Origin: Rhodococcus sp. Z13
GTDB taxonomy: Bacteria; Actinomycetota; Actinomycetes; Mycobacteriales; Mycobacteriaceae
Assembly: GCF_025837095.1 (NCBI RefSeq)
Contig: NZ_CP107551.1
Location: 2,908,668 to 2,972,667, forward strand
Length of the DNA: 64,000 nt
Direction: 5' to 3'
The stretch's first letter is position 1; each line of letters begins with the position of its first letter. The notes under the pieces are model-generated. The model was not told where the DNA came from and made no database searches. It worked only from the letters and a program-made list of their open reading frames with translations. Shown here in pieces: positions 19,709 through 28,982 of this stretch. The position numbers and the translations under genes are program-made.

Positions 19709-21469
19709 TCAGGATCGCGGGTGGTCGCCCGGGGTGCGATCGGCACCCTCGAGGACGTTCACCTCGTGCTTGTCGCTGCCCCAGCCGACGTGCGCCTCGG
19801 CACGGATGGTCTCGACCATGTGCGGGTAGTGCAGCTCGAAGGCGGGACGCTCCGACCGGATGCGCGGCAGCTCGTAGAAGTTGTGCCGCGGCGGCGGGCA
19901 GGTCGTCGCCCATTCCAGCGAGTTGCCGTAGCCCCACGGGTCGTCGACCGTGACGACCTGGCCGTAGCGGTAGCTCTTGAAGACGTTCCACAGGAACGGC
20001 AGCGTCGAGGCACCGAGGATGAACGCACCGACCGTGGAGATGGTGTTCAGCGTGGTGAACCCGTCGGACGGCAGGTAGTCGGCGTAGCGACGCGGCATGC
20101 CCTCGTTACCGAGCCAGTGCTGGACCAGGAAGGTGGTGTGGAAGCCGATGAAGGTCAGCCAGAAGTGCCAGCGGGCCAGGCGCTCGTCCATCATGCGGCC
20201 GGTCATCTTCGGGAACCAGAAGTAGATACCGGCGTAGGTCGCGAACACGATGGTGCCGAAGAGCACGTAGTGGAAGTGGGCGACCACGAAGTACGAGTCG
20301 TGCAGGTGGAAGTCCAGCGGCGGGCTCGCCAGGATGACACCGGTCAGACCACCGAAGAGGAAGGTGATGATGAAGCCGACCGAGAAGAGCATCGGCGACT
20401 CGAAGGTGATCTGCCCCTTCCACATGGTGCCGATCCAGTTGAAGAACTTCACGCCGGTCGGCACCGCGATGAGGAAGGTCATGAACGAGAAGTAGGGCAG
20501 CAGCACCGCGCCGGTGGCGTACATGTGATGCGCCCACACCGCGATCGACAGGGCCGCGATGGCCAGGGTCGCGTAGACCAGGCCGGTGTACCCGAAGATC
20601 GGCTTGCGGCTGAAGACCGGGAAGATCTCCGAGACGATGCCGAAGAACGGCAGCGCGATGACGTACACCTCGGGGTGACCGAAGAACCAGAACAGGTGCT
20701 GCCACAGGAGCACGCCGCCGGTTGCCGGGTCGTAGATGTGACCGCCCAGGTGGCGATCGACGAACAGGCCCATGAAGGCAGCGGTCAGCAGCGGGAACAC
20801 CAGGATGATCAGCAGGCTGGTGATGAAGATGTTCCAGGTGAAGATCGGCATCCGGAACATGGTCATGCCGGGGGCACGCATGCACACCACGGTGGTGATG
20901 AAGTTGACGGCACCGAGGATGGTGCCCAGACCCATCACGCCGAGGCCGAGGACCCAGAAGTCCGCGCCGACACCCGGGGAGTGGATCTCACTGGTGAGCG
21001 GCGTGTAGGCCGTCCAGCCGAAGTCGGCGGCACCGCCCGGGGTGATGAAGCCCGCGAGGACGATCGTGGCGCCGAAGAGGTACAGCCAGTAGCTGAAGGC
21101 GTTCAGACGCGGGAAGGCGACGTCGGGGGCACCGATCTGCAGCGGCAGGATGTAGTTCGCGAAGGCGAACACGACCGGGGTCGCGTACATCAGCAGCATG
21201 ATCGTGCCGTGCATCGTGAACAGCTGGTTGAACTGCTCGTTCGACAGGAACTGCAGCCCCGGCACGGCGAGCTCGGCGCGCATCAGCAGCGCCATCAGGC
21301 CGCCGATGAGGAAGAACGCGAACGAGGTGACCATGTACATGATCCCCAACATCTTGGGATCCGTGGTCGTGATCATCTTGTAGATGAACGAACCCTTGGG
21401 TCCCTGCCGCGGCGGGTACGGCCTTGCTGCAGCTATCTCTGGGACTGGCTGGGGCGCTACGGCAGTCAC
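19709..21469 (-). CDS. ctaD: Cytochrome c oxidase subunit I
   Basis: 586 aa from GTG 21469, with AGGAGG just upstream. Integral membrane subunit of the aa3 oxidase, holding heme a, heme a3 and CuB. Seen: heme-a ligand region [15 protein letters not shown], the His-Tyr cross-link region [27 protein letters not shown], and the His pair in [11 protein letters not shown]. About twelve hydrophobic segments are visible. Subunits II and III are not in the window, as in other Corynebacteriales, where ctaC and ctaE lie with the bc1 genes. The C-terminus ([20 protein letters not shown]) matches the mycobacterial protein. Confidence 0.98.
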   Translation of the reverse strand: MTAVAPQPVPEIAAARPYPPRQGPKGSFIYKMITTTDPKMLGIMYMVTSFAFFLIGGLMALLMRAELAVPGLQFLSNEQFNQLFTMHGTIMLLMYATPVVFAFANYILPLQIGAPDVAFPRLNAFSYWLYLFGATIVLAGFITPGGAADFGWTAYTPLTSEIHSPGVGADFWVLGLGVMGLGTILGAVNFITTVVCMRAPGMTMFRMPIFTWNIFITSLLIILVFPLLTAAFMGLFVDRHLGGHIYDPATGGVLLWQHLFWFFGHPEVYVIALPFFGIVSEIFPVFSRKPIFGYTGLVYATLAIAALSIAVWAHHMYATGAVLLPYFSFMTFLIAVPTGVKFFNWIGTMWKGQITFESPMLFSVGFIITFLFGGLTGVILASPPLDFHLHDSYFVVAHFHYVLFGTIVFATYAGIYFWFPKMTGRMMDERLARWHFWLTFIGFHTTFLVQHWLGNEGMPRRYADYLPSDGFTTLNTISTVGAFILGASTLPFLWNVFKSYRYGQVVTVDDPWGYGNSLEWATTCPPPRHNFYELPRIRSERPAFELHYPHMVETIRAEAHVGWGSDKHEVNVLEGADRTPGDHPRS

Positions 21470-21699
21470 TAATCCTCCTGAATGCGCGCTCGACCTCGGG
21501 CTGGAGGCGAACGGTCTCTGGCTTGCGCTCATCGCATCGTAGCCCCTCCCCGAAACGGCCACCCCCCGGGTCCTACTCCCTGTCGTACTCGGCTCCCGAA
21601 GCGACCTGCGGACACCGAGAAGAGCGCCCTACCAGGTGTGTTACACATCACAACCAAGGTCGGGTGAGGCGAAGGCGTTCCGCATCACGACGAGCTGGG

Positions 21700-21718
21700 T
21701 TAGGGTTCCCTCACCTCT
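21700..21718 (+). promoter_or_regulatory. Candidate IdeR/DtxR iron box upstream of fecB-like gene
   Basis: TTAGGGTTCCCTCACCTCT agrees with the 19-base IdeR consensus TTAGGTTAGGCTAACCTAA at 12 positions by hand count, including TTAGG and the ACCT of the second arm. It ends 21 bases before the start codon of the siderophore-binding lipoprotein gene. A degenerate site; iron control is an inference. Confidence 0.4.
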
Positions 21719-21739
21719 CCGCCGACCCCGAAGGACACC

Positions 21740-22741
21740 ATGCCTCTGCTCGCCCCTCGCCCTCGCCGCGTCGCGGCCGGCCTCCTCGCCGCGGGGCTCC
21801 TCGTCGCGGGTTGCTCGTCCACCGACGCAGACCCCTCCACCACCACCTCCGCCGACGCGGCGGCGGCGGGCTTCCCGCGCACCGTCGAGCACTTCCGCGG
21901 CACCACCACGATCGAGACCGAGCCGACGCGCATCGTCGCGCTGGACACGAGCTACGCCGACGCCGTCCTCCTCCTCGAGGCACCGCTCGTCGGTCACGTC
22001 GACTACCGCACCGAGGGATTCCCCGACTATCTGGGCGACTCCCGCGAGTACGCGGCCGACGCCGTGTCGGTCGGGAAGACCGCGAACATCAGCCTCGAGC
22101 AGGTCGCCGCGCTCGAACCGGACCTCATCCTCTCCGCGGAGGTGCGGGACGGGGAGAACTACGAGGAACTGTCCGCCATCGCCCCCACCGTCTTCTCCCA
22201 ATCGACCGGGCCGACCTGGAAGGACAACATCCGGCTCGCTGCGCGGGCGATCGGCAAGGAGGACCTCGCCGAGCAGAGGATCACCGAGTACGAGGAGCGC
22301 GCCGCGGCCATCGGCGCCGACATCAATGCCGAGGCCGGCAATCCCACCGTCTCGATCGTGCGGTTCGCCGGTGAACCCACGGCCCGGCTGTACCGCACCA
22401 CCTCGTTCAGCGGCATCGTCCTCGAGGACGCCGGTCTCGCCCGGCCGGCGAGCCAGGGGCCGGATCCGGAGGATCCGTCGAGCATCATGAACTCGATCAG
22501 CCCCGAGCTGATCGCGCAGGCCGAGGCCGATGTCATCTTCGTCACCACCTACGACACCGGCGACGGCACGGCGCAGGAGGCGGCACAGCCGTTCGTGACC
22601 AATCCGCTGTGGCAGAACCTGCAGGGACGGAAGGTCGAAGTGGACGACAGCGTGTGGATGACGCCGGTAAGCATCCAGGGAGCCCATCGCATCCTCGACG
22701 ATCTGGCCGACACCTTCGGTGTGGACCGGCACGCTGTGTGA
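21740..22741 (+). CDS. Iron-siderophore-type substrate-binding lipoprotein, FecB-like
   Basis: 333 aa. Lipoprotein signal with lipobox LVAGC near residue 25. Class III periplasmic-binding fold: VEHFRGTTTIETEPTRIVAL, SLEQVAALEPDLILSAE, IAPTVFSQ, then a second lobe with VSIVRFAGEPTARLY. It lies beside ctaD as fecB (Rv3044) does in mycobacteria, where FecB binds siderophore and takes part in heme and iron uptake. No permease or ATPase gene is nearby. A second, related binding protein follows 62 bases downstream. Confidence 0.88.
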   Translation: MPLLAPRPRRVAAGLLAAGLLVAGCSSTDADPSTTTSADAAAAGFPRTVEHFRGTTTIETEPTRIVALDTSYADAVLLLEAPLVGHVDYRTEGFPDYLGDSREYAADAVSVGKTANISLEQVAALEPDLILSAEVRDGENYEELSAIAPTVFSQSTGPTWKDNIRLAARAIGKEDLAEQRITEYEERAAAIGADINAEAGNPTVSIVRFAGEPTARLYRTTSFSGIVLEDAGLARPASQGPDPEDPSSIMNSISPELIAQAEADVIFVTTYDTGDGTAQEAAQPFVTNPLWQNLQGRKVEVDDSVWMTPVSIQGAHRILDDLADTFGVDRHAV

Positions 22742-22803
22742 AAGGCGTGGCGGGATAGCCTGAGCCGTCGGTTCGAGCAGCGTTCCTCAGGAGTGGTCTG
22801 AAA

Positions 22804-23865
22804 GTGTTCCCGGTGCATCGGTCCCGCGCAGTGGTCGTCTCCACCCTCGCTGCCGTGACCGCGGCAGCGCTCGCCGCCTGCTCGACCCCGCCCGACGACG
22901 ACGCCTCCACGATCGTGCGCACCACGACGCGGATCGCCGGCGCCTCGGTGGTCGGCATCGACCGGGACACCTCCACCGCGTGCGCACTCCCCTCCCCTCT
23001 CGATCCTGGCCTGCCGGCGGAGGGCACCCGCGCGGTGCTGCACACCGCCGGTCTGTCGGAGGTCCCCGCCGACCCGCAGCGCATCGTCGTCCTCGACCCG
23101 GCGGCGCTCGATGCGGTGTGCGCCCTCGGATTGTGGGAGCGCGTGGTGGGGGCGAGCGCGGAGGTGACCGGGCGCCCCGACTATCTGGGGACGGGCATCG
23201 CCGAACTGCCGTCGATCGGCGCCGCCGGTGCGCCGGATCTCGCGGCGGTCGGGAACGCGCAGCCCGATCTGATCCTCGGCTCCGCGGTGGACCCCGAGAC
23301 CTATGCGTCGCTCGGTGGGATCGCCCCCACCGTGCTGGTCGGCGCCGATCCCGTCTTCTGGCGGGACCAGTTCCTGCGGGTGGGCGACGCCCTGGGACGC
23401 ACAGAGGCGGCACGGCGGGTGCTCGCGGAGTACTCCGACGCCGCGCGCAGCCTGGGCCGCGATCTCGTGTCCTGGCAGACGCAAGCGTCACTGGTGCGGT
23501 TCACCGCCGACGGGCCGACCGTGGAGGGGACGGCGTCGTTCGCCGGTCAGGTGCTCGGGGAGGTCGGTGCGGCCCGCCCGCCGGCCCAGCGGTTCGCGGT
23601 CGTGGACGGCCGCACCTGGCAGGCCGTGGACACCGACGACCCGGCCGCGGCCGACGGGGACGTGATCCTCGTCCGGTTCGCCGGGGAGGACGGTCTCGAG
23701 CGGGGCACCGAGTTCATGGACACCGATCAGTGGCTCGACCTCGGTGCGGTCTCCGACAACCGGTTGTTCTCGGTGAGCGACGAGATCTGGTCGACCCCGG
23801 GCCCGGTGGCGGCGCGCGCGATCCTCACGGACCTGTCCGTGACCCTCAACGGCTACTCCAACTGA
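22804..23865 (+). CDS. Second FecB-type substrate-binding lipoprotein
   Basis: 353 aa from GTG 22804, with CAGGAG 10 bases upstream. Signal with lipobox ALAAC near residue 28. Same fold as its upstream neighbour: PQRIVVLDPAALDAVCALG, GAPDLAAVGNAQPDLILGS, IAPTVLVGADP, SLVRFTADGPTVEG. The two proteins are clearly paralogues but quite diverged, so they may bind different ligands. Same strand and close spacing suggest one operon of two binding proteins without transporter core genes. Confidence 0.85.
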   Translation: MFPVHRSRAVVVSTLAAVTAAALAACSTPPDDDASTIVRTTTRIAGASVVGIDRDTSTACALPSPLDPGLPAEGTRAVLHTAGLSEVPADPQRIVVLDPAALDAVCALGLWERVVGASAEVTGRPDYLGTGIAELPSIGAAGAPDLAAVGNAQPDLILGSAVDPETYASLGGIAPTVLVGADPVFWRDQFLRVGDALGRTEAARRVLAEYSDAARSLGRDLVSWQTQASLVRFTADGPTVEGTASFAGQVLGEVGAARPPAQRFAVVDGRTWQAVDTDDPAAADGDVILVRFAGEDGLERGTEFMDTDQWLDLGAVSDNRLFSVSDEIWSTPGPVAARAILTDLSVTLNGYSN

Positions 23866-23945
23866 CCTCTTCCCTCGGGGAGCGGAGCGGGGTCCGGGCG
23901 GGACCGTACGACACGGCCGTACAGAAGGCCATATAGAAACAGGGC

Positions 23946-24422
23946 ATGCCGATACCCGAGTTCGTCGCCCAGCTCCGCTCCCATGTCGGAACAGCTCCCC
24001 TGTGGCTGCCGGGGGTCAGCGCGGTCGTCGTCGACGACGACGGGCGGGTACTGCTGACCCGCCGCGCCGACAACGGCATGTGGGCGGTGGTGTCGGGGAT
24101 CCTCGAACCCGGTGAGGAGCCGGCCGTCGCGGCGGTGCGCGAGGTCGGTGAGGAGACCGGCATCGACGCCGAGGTGGTGCGGCTGACGAGCGTCGACGTC
24201 ACGGCGCCGATCACCTATCCCAACGGGGACGTCGCACGGTATCTCGACGTGTGTTTCCTGCTGCGCGCCGTCGGTGGCCGGGCGCGGGTGGCCGACGACG
24301 AGAACCTCGAGGTCGCCTGGTTCGCCCCCGGCGCACTGCCCGAGCCGCTCACCGACACCTCGCGGCTGCGGCTGGAGAAGGCGCTCGAGGGCCGCGCCGA
24401 GGCGTGGTTCCGGCGCGACTGA
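23946..24422 (+). CDS. Nudix hydrolase
   Basis: 158 aa. Canonical Nudix box: GILEPGEEPAVAAVREVGEE followed by TGID, fitting GX5EX7REUXEEXGU exactly at residues ~57-79. The N-terminus PEFVAQLRSHVGTAPLWLPG and the C-terminal NLEVAWFAPGALPEPL resemble actinobacterial ADP-ribose/NADH pyrophosphatase-like proteins and MutT homologues. Substrate cannot be assigned. Convergent with nrdF across a hairpin. Confidence 0.92.
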   Translation: MPIPEFVAQLRSHVGTAPLWLPGVSAVVVDDDGRVLLTRRADNGMWAVVSGILEPGEEPAVAAVREVGEETGIDAEVVRLTSVDVTAPITYPNGDVARYLDVCFLLRAVGGRARVADDENLEVAWFAPGALPEPLTDTSRLRLEKALEGRAEAWFRRD

Positions 24423-24433
24423 CCCCACGACGG

Positions 24434-24479
24434 GTCCGGCCGGACGGCGCCGTCGAGAACGGTCGCCGCCCGGCCGGAC
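24434..24479. terminator. Hairpin between convergent Nudix and nrdF genes
   Basis: Arms of 18-19 bases (24434-24451, 24461-24479) pair with two mismatches around a ~9-base loop. Position between two converging genes suits a two-way terminator. Confidence 0.65.
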
Positions 24480-24501
24480 GGTACGTGCGGGTGGACCCGG
24501 A

Positions 24502-25506
<1,005 letters not shown>

Positions 25507-25554
25507 TTACCTACCTGAATCGTGTACTGGTGCAAGGACTGTCGTGGAGCGAGG

Positions 25555-27720
25555 TCACAGCATGCAGGAGACGCAGTTCTCCACCTCGGTGCCCTCGAGC
25601 GCCATCTGACGCAGGCGGATGTAGTACAGCGTCTTGATTCCCTTGCGCCACGCGTAGATCTGCGCCTTGTTCACGTCGCGGGTGGTCGCCGTGTCCTTGA
25701 AGAACAGGGTGAGCGACAGTCCCTGGTCGACGTGCTGGGTGGCCGCCGCGTAGGTGTCGATGATCTTCTCGTAACCGATCTCGTACGCGTCCTGGAAGTA
25801 CTCCAGGTTGTCGTTCGTCATGTAGGGCGCCGGGTAGTAGACCCGGCCGATCTTGCCCTCCTTGCGGATCTCGATCTTCGAGGCGACCGGGTGGATCGAG
25901 CTCGTGGAGTGGTTGATGTACGAGATCGAGCCGGTGGGCGGAACGGCCTGCAGGTTCTGGTTGTAGATGCCGTGCTTCTGCACGGATGCCTTCAGCTCCC
26001 GCCAGTCGTCCTGGGTCGGGATGTGGACGTTCGACTTCGCGAACAGTTCACGGACCCGCTCGGTGGCCGGCTCCCACACCTGATCGGTGTACTTGTCGAA
26101 GAATTCGCCCGAGGCGTACTTCGACTCCGGGAAGCCCTTGAAGTACGTGCCGCGCTCGATGGCGATCTTGTTCGACGCCTTCAGCGCATGGAACAGCACC
26201 GTGTAGAAGTAGATGTTCGTGAAGTCGATGCCTTCCTCGGACCCGTAGAAGATGCGCTCACGGGCGAGGAAACCGTGCAGGTTCATCTGGCCGAGGCCGA
26301 TGGCGTGGGACTCGTTGTTGCCCCGCTCGATCGACGGCACGGACGTGATGCTCGTCTGGTCGGACACCGCCGTCAGACCGCGGATGGCGGTCTCGATGGT
26401 CTGCGCGAAGTCCGGCGAGTCCATCGTCTTCGCGATGTTCAGCGAGCCGAGATTGCACGAGATGTCCTTGCCGATGTGCTTGTAGGACAGGTCGTCGTTG
26501 AACTCCGAGGCCGTCGAGACCTGCAGGATCTCCGAGCACAGGTTCGAGTGCGTGATCTTGCCGGCGATCGGGTTGGACCGGTTCACCGTGTCCTCGAACA
26601 TGATGTACGGGTAGCCCGACTCGAACTGCAGCTCGGCGACGGTCTGGAAGAACTCGCGGGCCTTGATCTTCGACTTGCGGATGCGCTTGTCGTCGACCAT
26701 CTCGTAGTACTTCTCGGTCACGTCGATATCGGCGAACGGCTTGCCGTAGACGCGTTCGACGTCGTACGGCGAGAACAGGTACATGTCCTCGTTCTTCTTC
26801 GCCAGCTCGAAGGTGATGTCGGGGATGACGATGCCCAGCGAGAGGGTCTTGATGCGGATCTTCTCGTCGGCGTTCTCGCGCTTGGTGTCGAGGAAGCGGT
26901 AGATGTCGGGGTGGTGGGCGTGCAGGTACACGGCACCGGCACCCTGACGTGCGCCGAGCTGGTTGGCGTAGGAGAAGGAGTCCTCGAGCAGCTTCATGAT
27001 CGGGATGACGCCGGAGGACTGGTTCTCGATCTTCTTGATCGGGGCGCCGTGCTCACGAATGTTGCTGAGCAGCAAGGCGACACCGCCGCCGCGCTTGGAC
27101 AGCTGCAGCGCGGAGTTGATGGCGCGGCCGATCGACTCCATGTTGTCCTCGATGCGCAGCAGGAAGCAGGAGACGGGTTCGCCGCGCTGCTTCTTGCCGG
27201 AGTTGAGGAAGGTGGGGGTGGCCGGCTGGAAGCGGCCGGAGATGATCTCGTCGACGAGCTGACGCGCGAGGGTCTCGTCGCCGTCGGCGAGGGTCAGCGC
27301 GACCATGCACACGCGGTCCTCGAAACGTTCGAGATAGCGCTTCCCGTCGAAGGTCTTGAGCGTGTAGGAGGTGTAGTACTTGAACGCGCCGAGGAAGGTC
27401 GGGAACCGGAACTTCTTCGCGTACGCCTGCTGGAACAGCGACTTGACGAACGCGCGCGAGTACTTGTCGAGAACCTCGGGCTCGTAGTAGTTCTCCTCGA
27501 CGAGGTAGTCGAGCTTCTCGTCGAGGTCGTGGAAGAACACCGTGTTCTGGTTGACGTGCTGCAGGAAGTACTGGCGGGCGGCGGCCACGTCCTTGTCGAA
27601 CTGGATCTCGCCGTTGGGGCCGTACAGGTTCAGCATCGCGTTGAGCGCGTGGTAGTCGAGGCCTTCGAGCTTCTCGTCGAGTTTGGTGCTCGTGGCAGGA
27701 GCGGGATCGGTGATGGTCAC
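25555..27720 (-). CDS. nrdE: Class Ib ribonucleotide reductase alpha subunit
   Basis: 721 aa, R1E type, reduces NDPs to dNDPs. Seen: substrate-site Cys in [10 protein letters not shown], the second region [10 protein letters not shown], radical-site loop elements, and the C-terminal redox pair CVSC two residues before the end. The long ATP-cone of class Ia enzymes is absent, as expected for class Ib. It follows nrdI by 84 bases in the operon. Confidence 0.97.
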   Translation of the reverse strand: MTITDPAPATSTKLDEKLEGLDYHALNAMLNLYGPNGEIQFDKDVAAARQYFLQHVNQNTVFFHDLDEKLDYLVEENYYEPEVLDKYSRAFVKSLFQQAYAKKFRFPTFLGAFKYYTSYTLKTFDGKRYLERFEDRVCMVALTLADGDETLARQLVDEIISGRFQPATPTFLNSGKKQRGEPVSCFLLRIEDNMESIGRAINSALQLSKRGGGVALLLSNIREHGAPIKKIENQSSGVIPIMKLLEDSFSYANQLGARQGAGAVYLHAHHPDIYRFLDTKRENADEKIRIKTLSLGIVIPDITFELAKKNEDMYLFSPYDVERVYGKPFADIDVTEKYYEMVDDKRIRKSKIKAREFFQTVAELQFESGYPYIMFEDTVNRSNPIAGKITHSNLCSEILQVSTASEFNDDLSYKHIGKDISCNLGSLNIAKTMDSPDFAQTIETAIRGLTAVSDQTSITSVPSIERGNNESHAIGLGQMNLHGFLARERIFYGSEEGIDFTNIYFYTVLFHALKASNKIAIERGTYFKGFPESKYASGEFFDKYTDQVWEPATERVRELFAKSNVHIPTQDDWRELKASVQKHGIYNQNLQAVPPTGSISYINHSTSSIHPVASKIEIRKEGKIGRVYYPAPYMTNDNLEYFQDAYEIGYEKIIDTYAAATQHVDQGLSLTLFFKDTATTRDVNKAQIYAWRKGIKTLYYIRLRQMALEGTEVENCVSCML

Positions 27721-27804
27721 AGTGCTGTCCCCACTTGTCGGAGTTCGGAAACGGCCGCGCGGTCACGGTCGGCGACTCGCGTCGGATACGGATACGGATG
27801 TGTC

Positions 27805-28257
27805 TCAGGCGTTTTGGAGGGCCGATTCCCAGAACCGGGCGAGACCCTCGCGGACCCGCTCGACGTCGTCGGCGGTCCCCATCAACTCGAACCGGTAGAG
27901 ATACGGCACCTTGCACTTCCGCGAGACGATGTCGCCGGCGAAACAGTACGACTCGCCGAAGTTCGTGTTGCCCGCCGCGATGACGCCGCGGATCAGGCTC
28001 CGGTTGTGCTCGTTGTTGAGGAACCGGATGACCTGCTTGGGCACGTAACGGGTGTCGCGGCCGGTGACGGTGGTCCCGCCGCCGTAGGTCGGCACGATGA
28101 GCACGTACGGTGCGTGCACCTCGAAGCTGCCCTCACGGTCGTGCAGCGGGATCCGGACGGCCGGGATCCCCAGCTTCTGCACGAACCGATGGGTGTTCTC
28201 CGAGGTGCTCGAGAAGTACACCAGCGACGGCGCCGGAGTGAGCCCCTGCGAGGTCAT
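27805..28257 (-). CDS. nrdI: NrdI flavodoxin-like activator of NrdF
   Basis: 150 aa. FMN-binding flavodoxin fold: [18 protein letters not shown] as phosphate-binding loop, VPTYGGG, and [19 protein letters not shown]. NrdI supplies superoxide for assembling the Mn cofactor of NrdF. The position nrdH-nrdI-nrdE-nrdF is the standard class Ib layout. Confidence 0.96.
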   Translation of the reverse strand: MTSQGLTPAPSLVYFSSTSENTHRFVQKLGIPAVRIPLHDREGSFEVHAPYVLIVPTYGGGTTVTGRDTRYVPKQVIRFLNNEHNRSLIRGVIAAGNTNFGESYCFAGDIVSRKCKVPYLYRFELMGTADDVERVREGLARFWESALQNA

Positions 28258-28336
28258 CGGTAGTCACCAACTCTTCGTTCGATTCGGGAGACCGGACCGG
28301 CGGGCAGGATCCGCCCACACCGGAGACGACGACGAA

Positions 28337-28358
28337 CGGGCCACCGGCCGGTGGCCCG
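28337..28358. promoter_or_regulatory. Perfect 22-bp palindrome in the nrdH-nrdI gap
   Basis: CGGGCCACCGG at 28337-28347 is followed at once by its exact complement at 28348-28358. It lies 4 bases past the nrdH stop and 80 bases before nrdI. Without a loop it can form only a stem with the central bases unpaired. It may be a transcript-processing or attenuation stem, or an mRNA stabiliser. Confidence 0.5.
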
Positions 28359-28362
28359 GGGG

Positions 28363-28593
28363 TCAGGCGGCGACGGTGAGTGCCTTGATGCGGTCGGGGC
28401 GGAAGCCCGACCAGTGGTCCTCACCGGCGACGACGACGGGGGCCTGGAGGTAGCCCAGGGCCATCACGTAGTCGCGGGCCTCCGGGTTCTCGCTGATGTC
28501 GACGACGTCGTATTCGAGGCCGGCCTTGTCGAGGGCGCGGTAGGTGGCGGTGCACTGGACGCAGGCAGGCTTGGTGTAGACGGTGATGTTCAT
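28363..28593 (-). CDS. nrdH: Glutaredoxin-like protein NrdH
   Basis: 76 aa from ATG 28593 (MNITVYTKPA), the standard family start. The active site is CVQC, as in NrdH proteins, and WSGFRPD near the C-terminus is the NrdH signature. It reduces NrdE using electrons from thioredoxin reductase. First gene of the nrd operon; tandem NrdR-type boxes lie 130-177 bases upstream. Confidence 0.96.
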   Translation of the reverse strand: MNITVYTKPACVQCTATYRALDKAGLEYDVVDISENPEARDYVMALGYLQAPVVVAGEDHWSGFRPDRIKALTVAA

Positions 28594-28722
28594 GAATGCC
28601 CCTTTTTCCGACGGCCGTGGGCGGCCTGAAGACTGACTGCTGCGCGTTCGCCGAAAGCCCACTCCCGTCCGATCCCGCTTCCCCGAGAGACCGGCGGCTC
28701 TTGTGCCCTTTCGGCGGTCTAG

Positions 28723-28770
28723 ACACTACACCTTGTGGCCGACGGATACATAGAACCCAGGATGTTGTGA
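28723..28770. promoter_or_regulatory. Tandem NrdR-like boxes
   Basis: ACACTACACCTTGTGG (28723-28738) matches the NrdR consensus acaCwAtATaTwGtgt at 12 of 16 positions; ACCCAGGATGTTGTGA (28755-28770) matches at 11 of 16. Their starts are 32 bases (three helical turns) apart, the phasing usual for NrdR. They lie upstream of nrdHIEF, the usual NrdR target. The nrdR gene itself is not in the window. Confidence 0.7.
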
Positions 28771-28862
28771 GTTACAGACGTGATATTCCCAGGTCGCGAC
28801 CTTCCCTTCCCGGCGTTTCCGACGGTTCTCGGCGTGTCGCGCGGGCACCCGCGCACCGAGAC

Positions 28863-28924
28863 CTCGAGCACAGTGTCGGACGGCACTCGAGCGCAGTGCC
28901 GGACGGCACCTCGAACAGAGTGTG
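28863..28924. repeat. Imperfect 23-24-bp tandem repeat
   Basis: Three consecutive copies beginning CTCGAGCACAGTGTCGG, CTCGAGCGCAGTGCCGG and CTCGAACAGAGTGTG, the last truncated. Located between the NrdR boxes and the end of the molybdenum hydroxylase operon. No spacers. Confidence 0.75.
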
Positions 28925-28982
28925 ACGCGACCCACCGACCGCTTCCGGGAACGCTCTCGGTGAGCGCACCGAGGACCGTCCG

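Larger units (their letters stand above)
28594..28982. other. 389-bp intergenic region upstream of nrdH
   Basis: It holds the nrd control region (two NrdR-like boxes at 28723-28770) and an imperfect 23-24-bp tandem repeat at 28863-28924. No convincing gene was found; the reading frames crossing it lack start signals and homology-like motifs. Confidence 0.7.

Noticed and set aside
25522-28263. 913-codon frame on the + strand across nrdF-nrdE-nrdI
   Set aside because: Spans three genes of the opposite strand with no start signal or motif; antisense artefact.
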